Origin: JBPOHE01 sp052035915
GTDB taxonomy: Bacteria; Pseudomonadota; Gammaproteobacteria; Chromatiales; Chromatiaceae
Reading direction: 5' to 3'
Assembly: GCA_052035915.1 (NCBI GenBank)
Contig: JBPOHE010000144.1
Location: 1-14,162 of the forward strand
Length of the DNA stretch: 14,162 bases
The notes beneath the pieces are model-generated. The model ran no database searches. It saw only the letters and a list, made by a program, of their open reading frames with translations, and was not told the origin of the DNA. Of this stretch, positions 1-6,700 are shown piece by piece (within the stretch, counting starts at the first letter, position 1; every line of letters starts with the position of its first letter). Both the position numbers and the translations under genes were made by a program.

Positions 1-600
1 GATCGTCGGCGTCGGCGACTTCGATGGTGACGATAAAGCCGACATCCTCTGGCGCAACTCGGCCACCGGCGAGAATTGGATGTACCTGATGAACGGCGCC
101 AACATCCAGGGGAGCCAGCCCCTGAACACCGTCTCGAATCTCAACTGGAAGATCGTCGGCGTCGGCGACTTCGATGGTGACGATAAAGCCGACATCCTCT
201 GGCGCAACTCGGCCACCGGCGAGAATTGGATGTACCTCATGAACGGTGTCGACATCCAGGGTAGCCAGCCCCTGAACACTGTCTCGAATCTCAACTGGAA
301 GATCGTCGGCGTCGGCGACTTCGATGGTGACGATAAAGCCGACATCCTTTGGCGAAACTCAGCTACCGGGGAGAACTGGATGTACCTGATGAATGGCGCC
401 AGCATCCAGGGCAGTCACCCCATCGATACCGTGTCGAATCTCGATTGGCAGATCGTCGGCGTGGGGGATTTTGACGGGAATGCCAAGGCCGATATCCTCT
501 GGCGCAACTCAGCCACCGGCGAGAATTGGATGTATCTCATGAACGGTGCCGTCATCCAAAGTAGTCACGCCGTCAACAGCGTGGCGGATCTGAATTGGCG
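1..600 (+). repeat. Four tandem 150-bp coding repeats
   Basis: Units start at 1, 151, 301 and 451, each with GATCGTCGGCGT. Units 1 and 2 differ at about six of 150 positions. The first 48 bases of units 1, 2 and 3 are identical, while unit 4 is clearly more diverged. Each unit is exactly 50 codons, so gain or loss of a unit keeps the frame. The array probably continues to the left of the window. Confidence 0.95.
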
Positions 601-616
601 CATCGTGCCCTGGTAG
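2..616 (+). CDS. FG-GAP/VCBS-type repeat protein, C-terminal part (start lies before the window)
   Basis: The reading frame is open from the first bases and ends at TAG 614-616, so only the C-terminus is present. It holds four 50-residue repeats of the form IVGVGDFDGDDKADILWRNS followed by ATGENWMYLMNG, with a fifth truncated at WRIVPW. The acidic DFDGDDKAD stretch resembles the calcium-binding loop of FG-GAP/VCBS beta-propeller repeats, and the WRN..TGE..MYLMNG part is common in secreted bacterial proteins of this class. Such proteins are usually exported and act in adhesion, or carry an enzyme at the N-terminus; the part that would tell lies outside the window. No signal peptide can be judged. 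The repeats are nearly identical at DNA level, pointing to recent duplication. The family assignment is fairly sure; the specific role is unknown. Confidence 0.85.
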   Translation: MVGVGDFDGDDKADILWRNSATGENWMYLMNGANIQGSQPLNTVSNLNWKIVGVGDFDGDDKADILWRNSATGENWMYLMNGVDIQGSQPLNTVSNLNWKIVGVGDFDGDDKADILWRNSATGENWMYLMNGASIQGSHPIDTVSNLDWQIVGVGDFDGNAKADILWRNSATGENWMYLMNGAVIQSSHAVNSVADLNWRIVPW

Positions 617-664
617 TCAGCCAAGTAATAGCGTCTCCGAATACAGCTTGGGCTTCCGACTGGT

Positions 665-690
665 CGGGCTCGGGCCCCGCCCCGAACCCG
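665..690 (+). other. GC-rich stem-loop downstream of the repeat protein
   Basis: CGGGCTCGGG (665-674) pairs with CCCGAACCCG (681-690) with one mismatch around a 6-nt loop. It lies 48 nt after the stop codon of the repeat protein. There is no T-run after it, so it is not a classical intrinsic terminator; it may protect the 3' end or slow the polymerase. Confidence 0.3.
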
Positions 691-739
691 CCGCCGGGAG
701 TACAGACCGATCGGGAACCGGCCTGGAGGCTCGGGGTTG

Positions 740-771
740 TTCCGGGCATCGACCGGAAAGAGCCATTTTTT
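740..771 (+). terminator. Weak candidate intrinsic terminator
   Basis: TTCCGG (740-745) and CCGGAA (753-758) form a 6-bp stem with a 7-nt loop. A run of six T follows at 766-771, separated from the stem by 7 nt. The gap makes it sub-standard. A second inverted repeat, TTGTTCT-N7-AGAACAA (770-790), begins in the T-run. It could end transcription of the repeat-protein gene 124 nt upstream. Confidence 0.3.
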
Positions 772-1116
772 GTTCTTATTTAGAGAACAATTAACCAGAA
801 ATAAAAGGCATAGCTCTCCGATGGAGAACAAAAAGTCGGGCCACAGCGCCCATGCCCGGAAGTGAAGCTGGGTCGAGGCGCTCGCTTGATGTCGTTCGTG
901 CCGTAGAAAGGGTCAAGGCGGGCCAGCCGGCACCTACAGGCGTGATGGAGGTTGTGTTGAGGCGCCAAGCGCCTCCTCTCGAGCTTTACCAGCGTCGCAA
1001 CCCTTTCCATCTGGAGACGATCCCCACGCGCCTTTTCTCATTGCCGCCGCCTCAATCGGCCCCGTCCTGCGTCCTGGCTCCGCCTGGCCGAGGTAACTCG
1101 CTAATCAGAAAAATAA

Positions 1117-2016
1117 TTATCGAAGATCGCCCGAGGCACCCTGGCCCGACTCCGGCCTGAAGGCTCTGGGTCGATAGTCGAAATCCTGTCGTGCCGGCAC
1201 GTCATCGAACACCAGATCCTGATTCATGCGGCGGGCCATCTCCGGGGTCAGAAATCCCAGTCCAGGGAGCCATCTGAGCCCGCCCAGGAGCCGTTCCAAC
1301 CAGGGCTGGGAAATGGGCAGGAACCGAGGCCGCCGCCCGATGGCGAGTCCGATACGCTCCACCATCTCCCGATAGCTCAGGATCTCGCCGCCGGGCAGGG
1401 CATAGATACGCTGATAGGTCCTGGCGTTCGCCAGGGCGGCAAGACAGGCGAGGGCCAGATCCTCCGCATGCACCGGTTGTCTCCGCCCGACACCTCCGCC
1501 GACCAGGGGGAAAAAGCCGAAACGCCGCAGCCGCTGTTGGATGAACGTCACGGTGCGATCCATACCGGCGCCATAGATCAGGGTCGGGCGGAACAGGGTC
1601 CAGGCAAGGCCGAGTTCATCGCATCGGGCGATGGTGTCTTCTTCCGCTTGGGCCAAAGCGGCGGCCAGTTGGCGTTCGTAAGCGTCGGGCGAGGCCGCCT
1701 TGGTGAGCCGGCTGGTGGAGCTGAAGGCGATCAGCCGACCGACGCCGACGCGGGCCAAGGCTTCGATGTGTCGCGGCAGCAGGGGCAGAAAGGCCAGATG
1801 GATGAGGGCGTTCGCCCGCGGCCAGGTGAGATCCGTCCCGAGATCGCCTCGCCACCAGCGCAGGCCCGGCCTATCGATCCCCGGCTTGCGGCTGAGGGCG
1901 ATGACCTCCGCCCCCGCGGTCAGCAGGCGAGGCAGGAGAAAGTGGCCGATCTGGCTGCTGGCGCCGGTAACCAGGATAGTGTGTCCAGACGGCTGTCCTC
2001 CGGCCCAGTTCGGCAT
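1117..2016 (-). CDS. Atypical SDR-family NAD(P)-dependent epimerase/dehydratase-like protein
   Basis: 299 residues. The N-terminus has a Rossmann beta-alpha-beta, TILVTGASSQIGHFLLPRLL (residues 13-32), with the glycine-rich loop GASSQIG. RPTLIYG (143-149) and the PVHAEDLALA segment (181-190) are signatures of extended/atypical SDRs related to UDP-sugar 4-epimerases and NmrA-like proteins. The usual catalytic YxxxK is not intact: the tyrosine near residue 113 is followed by ERQL. The protein may therefore be non-catalytic, use other residues, or act on an unusual substrate. The substrate cannot be read from the sequence; relatives work on nucleotide sugars or quinone-linked cofactors. It lies on the same strand as uvrB, 148 nt downstream of it, with an inverted-repeat element between. 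The ATG at 2016 has only a weak Shine-Dalgarno. Family assignment is sure, function is not. Confidence 0.8.
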   Translation of the reverse strand: MPNWAGGQPSGHTILVTGASSQIGHFLLPRLLTAGAEVIALSRKPGIDRPGLRWWRGDLGTDLTWPRANALIHLAFLPLLPRHIEALARVGVGRLIAFSSTSRLTKAASPDAYERQLAAALAQAEEDTIARCDELGLAWTLFRPTLIYGAGMDRTVTFIQQRLRRFGFFPLVGGGVGRRQPVHAEDLALACLAALANARTYQRIYALPGGEILSYREMVERIGLAIGRRPRFLPISQPWLERLLGGLRWLPGLGFLTPEMARRMNQDLVFDDVPARQDFDYRPRAFRPESGQGASGDLR

Positions 2017-2026
2017 GGCTCAGAGC

Positions 2027-2161
2027 TTGTGAAGAAATCGGCTGCGCGATCCGATCACGGCGTTGCGTCCTCGCTCGCCCATCGCCTATCTACTTGATAT
2101 ATCTCGGGGACTCGCTGCGTGGCGTCGAGTGTTTGGAGCGCTCGCGACGATTTTTTCACAA
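2027..2161. repeat. Small element with 14-bp inverted ends (MITE-like or paired-hairpin spacer)
   Basis: TTGTGAAGAAATCG (2027-2040) is the reverse complement, with one mismatch, of CGATTTTTTCACAA (2148-2161). The arms enclose 107 bp and the whole is 135 bp. It fills nearly all of the gap between the uvrB stop (2165-2167) and the start of the SDR gene (2016). No coding frame is seen inside. It could be a miniature inverted-repeat element or a dispersed intergenic repeat. No target-site duplication is obvious at the edges. Confidence 0.45.
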
Positions 2162-2164
2162 CCT

Positions 2165-4207
2165 TCAGGCGACCAGCCCCTTGGCCTGCAACTCACGGAT
2201 GCGATCGCGCAGGCGGGCGGCCTCCTCGAACTCCAGGTTGCGCGCGTGTTCGTACATCTGCTTTTCCAGTTCCTTGATCTTTTTGGCCATCTGTTGTGGG
2301 CTGAGGACGGCGTATTCGGCGACCTCTTCCGCCACCTTGGCGAAACGGCGGGGAGCCATGGGCGCTCCCGGGTAGGCGCCTTCCATGATGTCCATGATCT
2401 TTTTCTGCACCGAGCGCGGCGTGATGCCCATGGTTTGGTTGAAGTTGAGCTGCTTGTCGCGACGGCGCTTGGTCTCGTCCATGGCCCGCTGCATGGAGCC
2501 GGTGATGTTGTCGGCATAGAGGATGGCCTTGCCGTTGATGTGGCGCGCCGCCCGGCCGATGGTCTGGATCAGCGAACCCTCGGAACGCAGAAAGCCCTCT
2601 TTGTCCGCATCCAGGATGGCGACCAGGGAGACCTCCGGCATGTCCAGTCCCTCCCGCAGCAGATTGATCCCCACCAGCACGTCGAACTCGCCCAGGCGCA
2701 GGTCGCGGATGATCTCCACCCGCTCGACGGTGTCGATGTCCGAATGCAGGTAGCGCACCCGGATCCCGTTCTCCGAGAAGTAATCGGTGAGATCTTCCGC
2801 CAGACGCTTGGTAAGCGTGGTCACCAACACCCGCTCCTTCATCTCCACCCGTAGATGGATCTCGGACAGGAGGTCATCGACCTGGGTCCGCGCCGGTCGC
2901 ACCTCCACCTCGGGGTCGACCAGCCCGGTGGGACGCACCACCTGTTCCACCACCGCCCCGGATTTCTGTAGTTCGTAGGGGCGGGGCGTGGCCGAGACAT
3001 AGATGGTCTGGGGGGAGCGACGCTCGAATTCCTCGAACTTCAAGGGCCGGTTGTCCAGCGCCGAGGGCAGGCGAAAACCGTATTCGACCAGGGTCTCCTT
3101 GCGCGAGCGGTCACCCCGGTACATGCCGCCCAACTGGGGGATGGTGACATGGGACTCGTCGATCACCAGCAGGGAGGAGTCCGGCAGGTAGTCGAACAGG
3201 GTCGGCGGTGGCTCACCGGCCTCTCGACCGGAAAGAAAGCGGGAATAGTTTTCGATCCCGGCGCAGTAGCCGATCTCCAGGATCATCTCCAGATCGAAAC
3301 GGGTACGTTGCTCCAGTCGCTGGGCCTCCACCAGCTTGCTCGCCCCATAGAGCTGTTCCAGTCGTTCCCTGAGTTCCAGCTTGATCTTCTCCACCGCCTC
3401 CAACAGCGTCTCCCGGGGGGTGACATAGTGGGTCTTGGGATAGACGGTGAAACGCGGCACCTGGCGCAACACCGCCCCGGTCAGGGGATCGAACAAAGCG
3501 AGGCCCTCGATCTCGTCATCGAAGAGTTGTACCCGGATGGCCTCGGATTCCGATTCCGCCGGGAAGATGTCGATGACATCGCCGCGTACCCGATAGGTAC
3601 CCCGATAGAGTTCGACATCGTTGCGTTTGTATTGCAGATCCGCCAGCCGGCGCAGGATGAAGCGATGGTCGATCTGATCACCGCGCCTCAGGTGCAACAC
3701 CATGCGCAGATACTGATTGGGATCGCCCAGACCATAGATGGAGGAGACGGTCGCCACGATGATGCTGTCCCGCCGTTCGAGCAGGGCCTTGGTGGCGGAG
3801 AGACGCATCTGCTCGATGTGCTCGTTGATGGTGGCGTCTTTCTCGATGTAGGTGTCGGAGGAAGGGACATAGGCTTCCGGCTGGTAGTAGTCGTAATAGG
3901 AGACGAAGTATTCCACCGCGTTGTGGGGAAAGAACTCCTTGAACTCGCCATAGAGCTGGGCGGCCAGGGTCTTGTTGGGCGCCAGCACCAGCGTTGGGCG
4001 TTGGAGCCGCTGGATCAGATTGGCGATGGTGAAGGTCTTGCCCGAGCCGGTGACGCCGAGCAGGGTCTGGGCGGCTTCACCGGCCTCGATACCCGCGGCC
4101 AACTGGGCAATGGCCCGCGGCTGATCTCCGGCGGGTTGAAAACCGGCCTGGAGACGGAACTCCCGCGCCAGGGGGATTTTGCTGATCTGGTCTGAATTGG
4201 CTATCAT
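2165..4207 (-). CDS. uvrB: UvrABC excision nuclease subunit B
   Basis: Nucleotide excision repair helicase-like subunit. UvrA loads it at damaged DNA, and it then recruits UvrC for incision. From the ATG at 4207 the protein is 680 residues, a normal UvrB length. It has Walker A GVTGSGKT (51-58), the damage-probing beta-hairpin YYDYYQPEAY (104-113), Walker B VIDESH (348-353), SATP (405-408), GINLLREGLDMPE (513-525), QTIGRAAR motif VI (548-555), and a C-terminal UVR domain (about 636-675) that contacts UvrC. An in-frame TTG at 4264 would add 19 residues with no family similarity. It would overlap the divergent aminotransferase start, so 4207 is preferred. A LexA-like box lies just upstream of this start, which suggests SOS control. 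All key motifs are intact. Confidence 0.98.
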   Translation of the reverse strand: MIANSDQISKIPLAREFRLQAGFQPAGDQPRAIAQLAAGIEAGEAAQTLLGVTGSGKTFTIANLIQRLQRPTLVLAPNKTLAAQLYGEFKEFFPHNAVEYFVSYYDYYQPEAYVPSSDTYIEKDATINEHIEQMRLSATKALLERRDSIIVATVSSIYGLGDPNQYLRMVLHLRRGDQIDHRFILRRLADLQYKRNDVELYRGTYRVRGDVIDIFPAESESEAIRVQLFDDEIEGLALFDPLTGAVLRQVPRFTVYPKTHYVTPRETLLEAVEKIKLELRERLEQLYGASKLVEAQRLEQRTRFDLEMILEIGYCAGIENYSRFLSGREAGEPPPTLFDYLPDSSLLVIDESHVTIPQLGGMYRGDRSRKETLVEYGFRLPSALDNRPLKFEEFERRSPQTIYVSATPRPYELQKSGAVVEQVVRPTGLVDPEVEVRPARTQVDDLLSEIHLRVEMKERVLVTTLTKRLAEDLTDYFSENGIRVRYLHSDIDTVERVEIIRDLRLGEFDVLVGINLLREGLDMPEVSLVAILDADKEGFLRSEGSLIQTIGRAARHINGKAILYADNITGSMQRAMDETKRRRDKQLNFNQTMGITPRSVQKKIMDIMEGAYPGAPMAPRRFAKVAEEVAEYAVLSPQQMAKKIKELEKQMYEHARNLEFEEAARLRDRIRELQAKGLVA

Positions 4208-4214
4208 CTCGCGG

Positions 4215-4230
4215 CTGTATTGAATACCGG
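4215..4230 (-). promoter_or_regulatory. Candidate LexA (SOS) box for uvrB
   Basis: CTGTATTGAATACCGG on the plus strand fits CTG-N10-CAG with one change in the right half-site (CGG for CAG) and an AT-rich centre. It lies 7 nt upstream of the uvrB ATG, in the 56-nt gap between the divergent genes. uvrB is a classical SOS gene in enterobacteria, so the match has prior support. The very short distance to the start codon implies either a short leader or a block on elongation. Confidence 0.45.
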
Positions 4231-4263
4231 TCACCAGCGGCCGGTCAGGAACTGGGGAAAACA

Positions 4264-5451
4264 ATGACCATCAAACTTTCGGCTCGTGTTCAAGCCGTCA
4301 AACCCTCTCCAACCCTCGCCGTTACGGCTCGCGCCGCAGAGATGCGCGCCGCCGGTAAAGACGTGATCGGCCTCGGTGCCGGCGAACCGGATTTCGACAC
4401 GCCCGACCATATCAAGGAAGCCGCTATCAAGGCGATCCGCGATGGTTTTACCAAATATACCCCAGTCGACGGCACCCCAGGGCTGAAACGGGCCGTCATC
4501 GACAAATTCAAGCGCGAAAACGGCTTCGACTATACCCCGGAGCAGATCCTGGTCTCCGTCGGCGGCAAGCAGAGCTTCTACAACCTGGCTCAGGCGATCC
4601 TCGACCCGGGCGACGAGGTCGTCATTCCCGCGCCTTACTGGGTCTCCTATCCGGACATGGTGCTTCTTGCCAGCGGCATTCCCGTCTATGTCAATGCCGG
4701 GGCCTCGCAGAACTTCAAGATCAGTCCGGCCCAGCTCGCCGCAGCCATCACCGATAAAACCCGGCTGGTGGTGATCAACAGCCCCTCCAATCCCACCGGC
4801 GTGGCCTATACCAAAGAGGAGCTGGCGGCCCTTGGCGAGGTATTGCTGGAACATCCCAAGGTGGCCATCGCCACCGACGACATGTACGAACACATCCGTT
4901 GGTCGGCGGAGCCCTTCTGCAACATCGTCAATGCCTGTCCCCAGCTCATGGACCGCACCCTGGTGCTCAACGGCGTATCCAAGGCCTACTCCATGACCGG
5001 CTGGCGTATCGGCTATGCCGGCGGCCCGGCCAATGTCATCAAGGCGATGAAGAAGGTGCAATCCCAAAGTACCTCCAATCCCACTTCCATTGCCCAGGTC
5101 GCGGCCCAGGCCGCCCTCGAAGGACCCCAGGACTTCATCCAGGTCATGGTAAAGGCGTTCAAGGAGCGTCACGACTATGTGGTCGGGCGCTTGAACGCTA
5201 TCCCGGGGGTGCATTGCCTGCCTACCGACGGCACCTTCTACTGCTTCCCCAGTGTCCAGGGAGCTTTGGCCAAGATTCCTGGCCTCTCTAACGATCTCGA
5301 ACTGTCCGAGTATCTCATCGAGCAGGCCGGCGTGGCCCTGGTCCCGGGTACCGCCTTCGGCATGGCCGGCTATGTGCGTCTGTCCATCGCCACGAGCATG
5401 GAGAAACTCACCAAGGCCCTGGATCGGCTCGAAAAGGTGCTCGCCGCTTGA
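4264..5451 (+). CDS. aspC: Pyridoxal-phosphate aspartate-type aminotransferase (class I, subgroup Ib)
   Basis: 395 residues. It transfers the amino group between aspartate (or a related amino acid) and 2-oxoglutarate in the cytoplasm. It carries GAGEPDFDTPDHI (38-50), the PLP-pocket segment SPSNPTGVAY (173-182), the Schiff-base lysine in SKAYSMTGWRIGY (K240 within 239-251), and the substrate-carboxylate arginine in GYVRLSIATS (R372). The N-terminal layout and length match subgroup Ib aspartate/prephenate aminotransferases rather than the E. coli AspC subgroup. The symbol follows common naming; arogenate/prephenate or broad specificity is possible. GGGGA at 4254-4258 is a good Shine-Dalgarno, 5 nt before ATG 4264. 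It is divergent from uvrB, a pairing also known in Pseudomonas. Confidence 0.93.
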   Translation: MTIKLSARVQAVKPSPTLAVTARAAEMRAAGKDVIGLGAGEPDFDTPDHIKEAAIKAIRDGFTKYTPVDGTPGLKRAVIDKFKRENGFDYTPEQILVSVGGKQSFYNLAQAILDPGDEVVIPAPYWVSYPDMVLLASGIPVYVNAGASQNFKISPAQLAAAITDKTRLVVINSPSNPTGVAYTKEELAALGEVLLEHPKVAIATDDMYEHIRWSAEPFCNIVNACPQLMDRTLVLNGVSKAYSMTGWRIGYAGGPANVIKAMKKVQSQSTSNPTSIAQVAAQAALEGPQDFIQVMVKAFKERHDYVVGRLNAIPGVHCLPTDGTFYCFPSVQGALAKIPGLSNDLELSEYLIEQAGVALVPGTAFGMAGYVRLSIATSMEKLTKALDRLEKVLAA

Positions 5452-5480
5452 GCCTACCTCTGGACGAAAAAGAGAAATGA

Positions 5481-5509
5481 TTGACGCTGAAAGAGGCAGA
5501 CATTAGTAT
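5481..5509 (+). promoter_or_regulatory. Sigma70-type promoter of tRNA-Asn
   Basis: TTGACG (5481-5486) and TAGTAT (5504-5509) are separated by exactly 17 bp. The GC-rich stretch CGCGCTCTCGC after the -10 is typical of growth-rate and stringently controlled stable-RNA promoters. The predicted start near 5516 leaves a leader of about 18 nt before the tRNA. Confidence 0.75.
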
Positions 5510-5533
5510 CGCGCTCTCGCAAAAAGTCCCAAA

Positions 5534-5609
5534 TCCTCGGTAGCTCAGTCGGTAGAGCGGGTGACTGTTAATCACTAGGTCCGTGGTTCGAGTCCACGCC
5601 GGGGAGCCA
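5534..5609 (+). tRNA. tRNA-Asn (anticodon GTT)
   Basis: 76-nt cloverleaf. The acceptor stem pairs TCCTCGG (5534-5540) with CCGGGGA (5599-5605), followed by discriminator G5606 and an encoded CCA (5607-5609). The D arm contains TAGCTCAGTCGGTAGAGC. The anticodon loop is CTGTTAA with GTT at 5567-5569. The T arm is CGTGG-TTCGAGT-CCACG. It decodes AAC/AAT. It has its own promoter and terminator and so is a single-gene transcript. Confidence 0.97.
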
Positions 5610-5617
5610 GATAAATC

Positions 5618-5652
5618 AAAGGCTTGCATGATTCACTCAGCAAGCCTTTTTT
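5618..5652 (+). terminator. Intrinsic terminator of tRNA-Asn
   Basis: AAAGGCTTGC (5618-5627) pairs perfectly with GCAAGCCTTT (5640-5649) around a 12-nt loop. The T-run is TTTTTT at 5647-5652. It starts 9 nt after the tRNA. This is a textbook rho-independent terminator. Confidence 0.9.
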
Positions 5653-5720
5653 GTTGGTGCAGCGCCCCTCTTTCTTCCTTGATCGAATTGGCAAGCTACC
5701 TCAACTCGGAATAGCTGTGC

Positions 5721-5840
5721 CCTCATTCCGGCAGAACCTGCCCTCGCGAAGATGGGGGAATGCCGGAATCCAGAGCCATGGACGGTATGCTTGATGGCTG
5801 TCCTGGCGACTGGATATCGGCCTCCACGCCGGTATGACGG
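5721..5840. repeat. Degenerate dispersed intergenic repeat with inverted ends
   Basis: ATTCCGGCA (5725-5733) and TGCCGGAAT (5761-5769) form a perfect 9-bp inverted repeat. A weaker opposite copy follows at 5810-5840, starting CTGGATATCGGCC and ending GCCGGTATGACGG. Both halves resemble the ATTCCGGC..GCCGGAAT(CCAG) intergenic repeats spread through many proteobacterial genomes. The right half has lost matches and looks old. Confidence 0.5.
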
Positions 5841-5853
5841 GTTGGCTGAGCAA

Positions 5854-5938
5854 GTAGGATACGGTGAACGAAGCGAACCGCCTCATTCGAGGTTTTCATA
5901 CACGCGATTGATGCGGTCCGTACCTCACCGCATCCTTC
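5854..5938. repeat. Paired GGATRCGGTGA-type dispersed repeat
   Basis: GTAGGATACGGTGAACGAAG (from 5854, continuing to CGAACCGC at 5881) faces an inverted, diverged partner at 5910-5938. The partner begins GATGCGGTCCG and ends CTCACCGCATCCTTC. This layout matches a frequent intergenic element type in beta- and gammaproteobacteria with the core GATGCGGTGAGCGAAGCGAACCGC (recalled from general knowledge, in two parts GATGCGGTGAGCG and AAGCGAACCGC). It is non-coding. Confidence 0.5.
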
Positions 5939-6383
5939 CATGAGCCGTCTTCTGTCAGGACCCCGGAGTTTCTTTCCCTTTGGCTTACCCTTGGCCCTTG
6001 GTTGAATGGAGTCGATAGCGTTCGGCCGCTCAGGCGATGAATCGCCTAGACGGATGAGGATCCTCTTGGCCCTTCCGGCCCAACCCTTCACTTCGACCCG
6101 GTTGAAGCGTGACACAGCGCCGCGCGCCTTCACCTTCTCTCCGTGCTGGACTCAAGTCCGCACCCAAAACCCGCTGGCTCTCCCGAGGGAATACAACCAG
6201 TAGAGACCGCCCCCCTTCTACAAAAACGATGGGGTCCCCATCAGGTCGGGCAACGGGCGCGTTCAGCATCGAAGTCATGGTCTGTATGGGAAAGGCGGGA
6301 GTCGGATCATTTGACGTCCCCTGGGATCGCTCCGCGGCCAACACCCAGGCGCCGATGCGCCCAAGGCCGCGCAATGGCCTCCA

Positions 6384-6411
6384 GTAGAGGCGATTCATGA
6401 ATCGCCCCTAC
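6384..6411. repeat. 28-bp palindromic dispersed repeat
   Basis: The core GGCGATTCATGAATCGCC (6389-6406) is a perfect 18-bp palindrome. It is extended by GTAG (6384-6387) and CTAC (6408-6411) with one mismatched pair between. A shorter relative, AGGCGAT-ga-ATCGCCT, is at 6032-6047. Palindromes of this form recur between genes in many aquatic bacteria. The site can look like a start of short open frames on both strands because it contains ATGAATCGCC. Confidence 0.55.
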
Positions 6412-6533
6412 CATCTCCGCCAAGCCGACGCCGGGGCCGACTTCACCGGCGGCAGCCTTTCGTTCGCCATCGTCGTGGTCCTCGTCGTTAAGAGTATTTG
6501 TCTGAAATCTTCTCTTATAAACGCGGTCCTGAC

Positions 6534-6658
6534 AAAAGGGGTCAGACACGATTATGAGTTTTCCTTGGCATGCCCACACCTTTGGAAACGGCAGGCCGTT
6601 GCCCAAGCGCTTCGGTTTGCTCCCTGAATCGATCACGATATCGTGTCTGACCCCTTTT
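6534..6658. repeat. 125-bp element bounded by perfect 19-bp inverted repeats (REP/RAYT-associated type)
   Basis: AAAAGGGGTCAGACACGAT (6534-6552) and ATCGTGTCTGACCCCTTTT (6640-6658) are exact reverse complements enclosing 87 bp. Sequences of the GGGGTCAGACACG type commonly flank REP-associated tyrosine transposase (IS200-like) genes in gammaproteobacteria. No transposase frame is present inside, so this looks like a non-autonomous or emptied copy. It lies 43 bp beyond the stop codon of the sigma54 regulator and could also terminate transcription arriving from either side. Confidence 0.6.
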
Positions 6659-6700
6659 ATTCTTCCTGCAGGAAGGGCGCCGCAGTGTTGATCAGAAGGG

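Larger units (their letters stand above)
617..1116. other. Non-coding gap between convergent genes
   Basis: About 500 bases lie between the stop of the repeat protein and the stop of the SDR gene on the opposite strand. Short open frames exist on both strands but have no recognisable motifs and no convincing ribosome binding sites. Visible structures are the stem-loop at 665-690, the hairpin plus T-run at 740-771, the inverted repeat at 770-790, and TCTCC-gat-GGAGA at 815-827. The motif GAGAACAA occurs twice, at 783-790 and 824-831. No RNA gene is recognised. Confidence 0.6.
5653..6700. other. 1-kb repeat-rich gap without a convincing gene
   Basis: Between the tRNA terminator and the stop of the sigma54 regulator no frame shows a recognisable domain or a good start site. 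The longest frames are 5723-6133 (-) and 6030-6398 (-). Both run across the repeat elements, and the second starts inside the palindrome at 6384-6411. These frames contain segments such as VFVEGGRSLLVVFPRESQ that could be remnants of coding DNA, but I cannot assign them. The gap carries the dispersed repeats listed separately and a perfect palindrome CTTCCTGCAGGAAG at 6662-6675. Confidence 0.55.

Noticed and set aside
3149..4195. A 348-residue open frame antisense to uvrB
   Set aside because: It is a mirror of the strongly conserved uvrB gene caused by GC-rich codons and has no motif of its own.
4208..4264. Upstream TTG start for uvrB at 4264
   Set aside because: It would add 19 unrelated residues and overlap the start of the divergent aminotransferase; the ATG at 4207 gives a normal-length UvrB.
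4231..5214. A 327-residue open frame antisense to the aminotransferase
   Set aside because: It is a shadow of a gene with all catalytic residues intact; its composition is typical of antisense frames.
5823..5832. TCCACGCCGG as an attachment-site copy of the tRNA-Asn 3' end
   Set aside because: Only 10 bp match, it lies within a dispersed repeat, and no integrase gene is present in the window.
6030..6398. A 122-residue protein on the minus strand in the repeat-rich gap
   Set aside because: Its start codon is inside a dispersed palindrome, there is no ribosome binding site or known domain, and the frame crosses other repeats.
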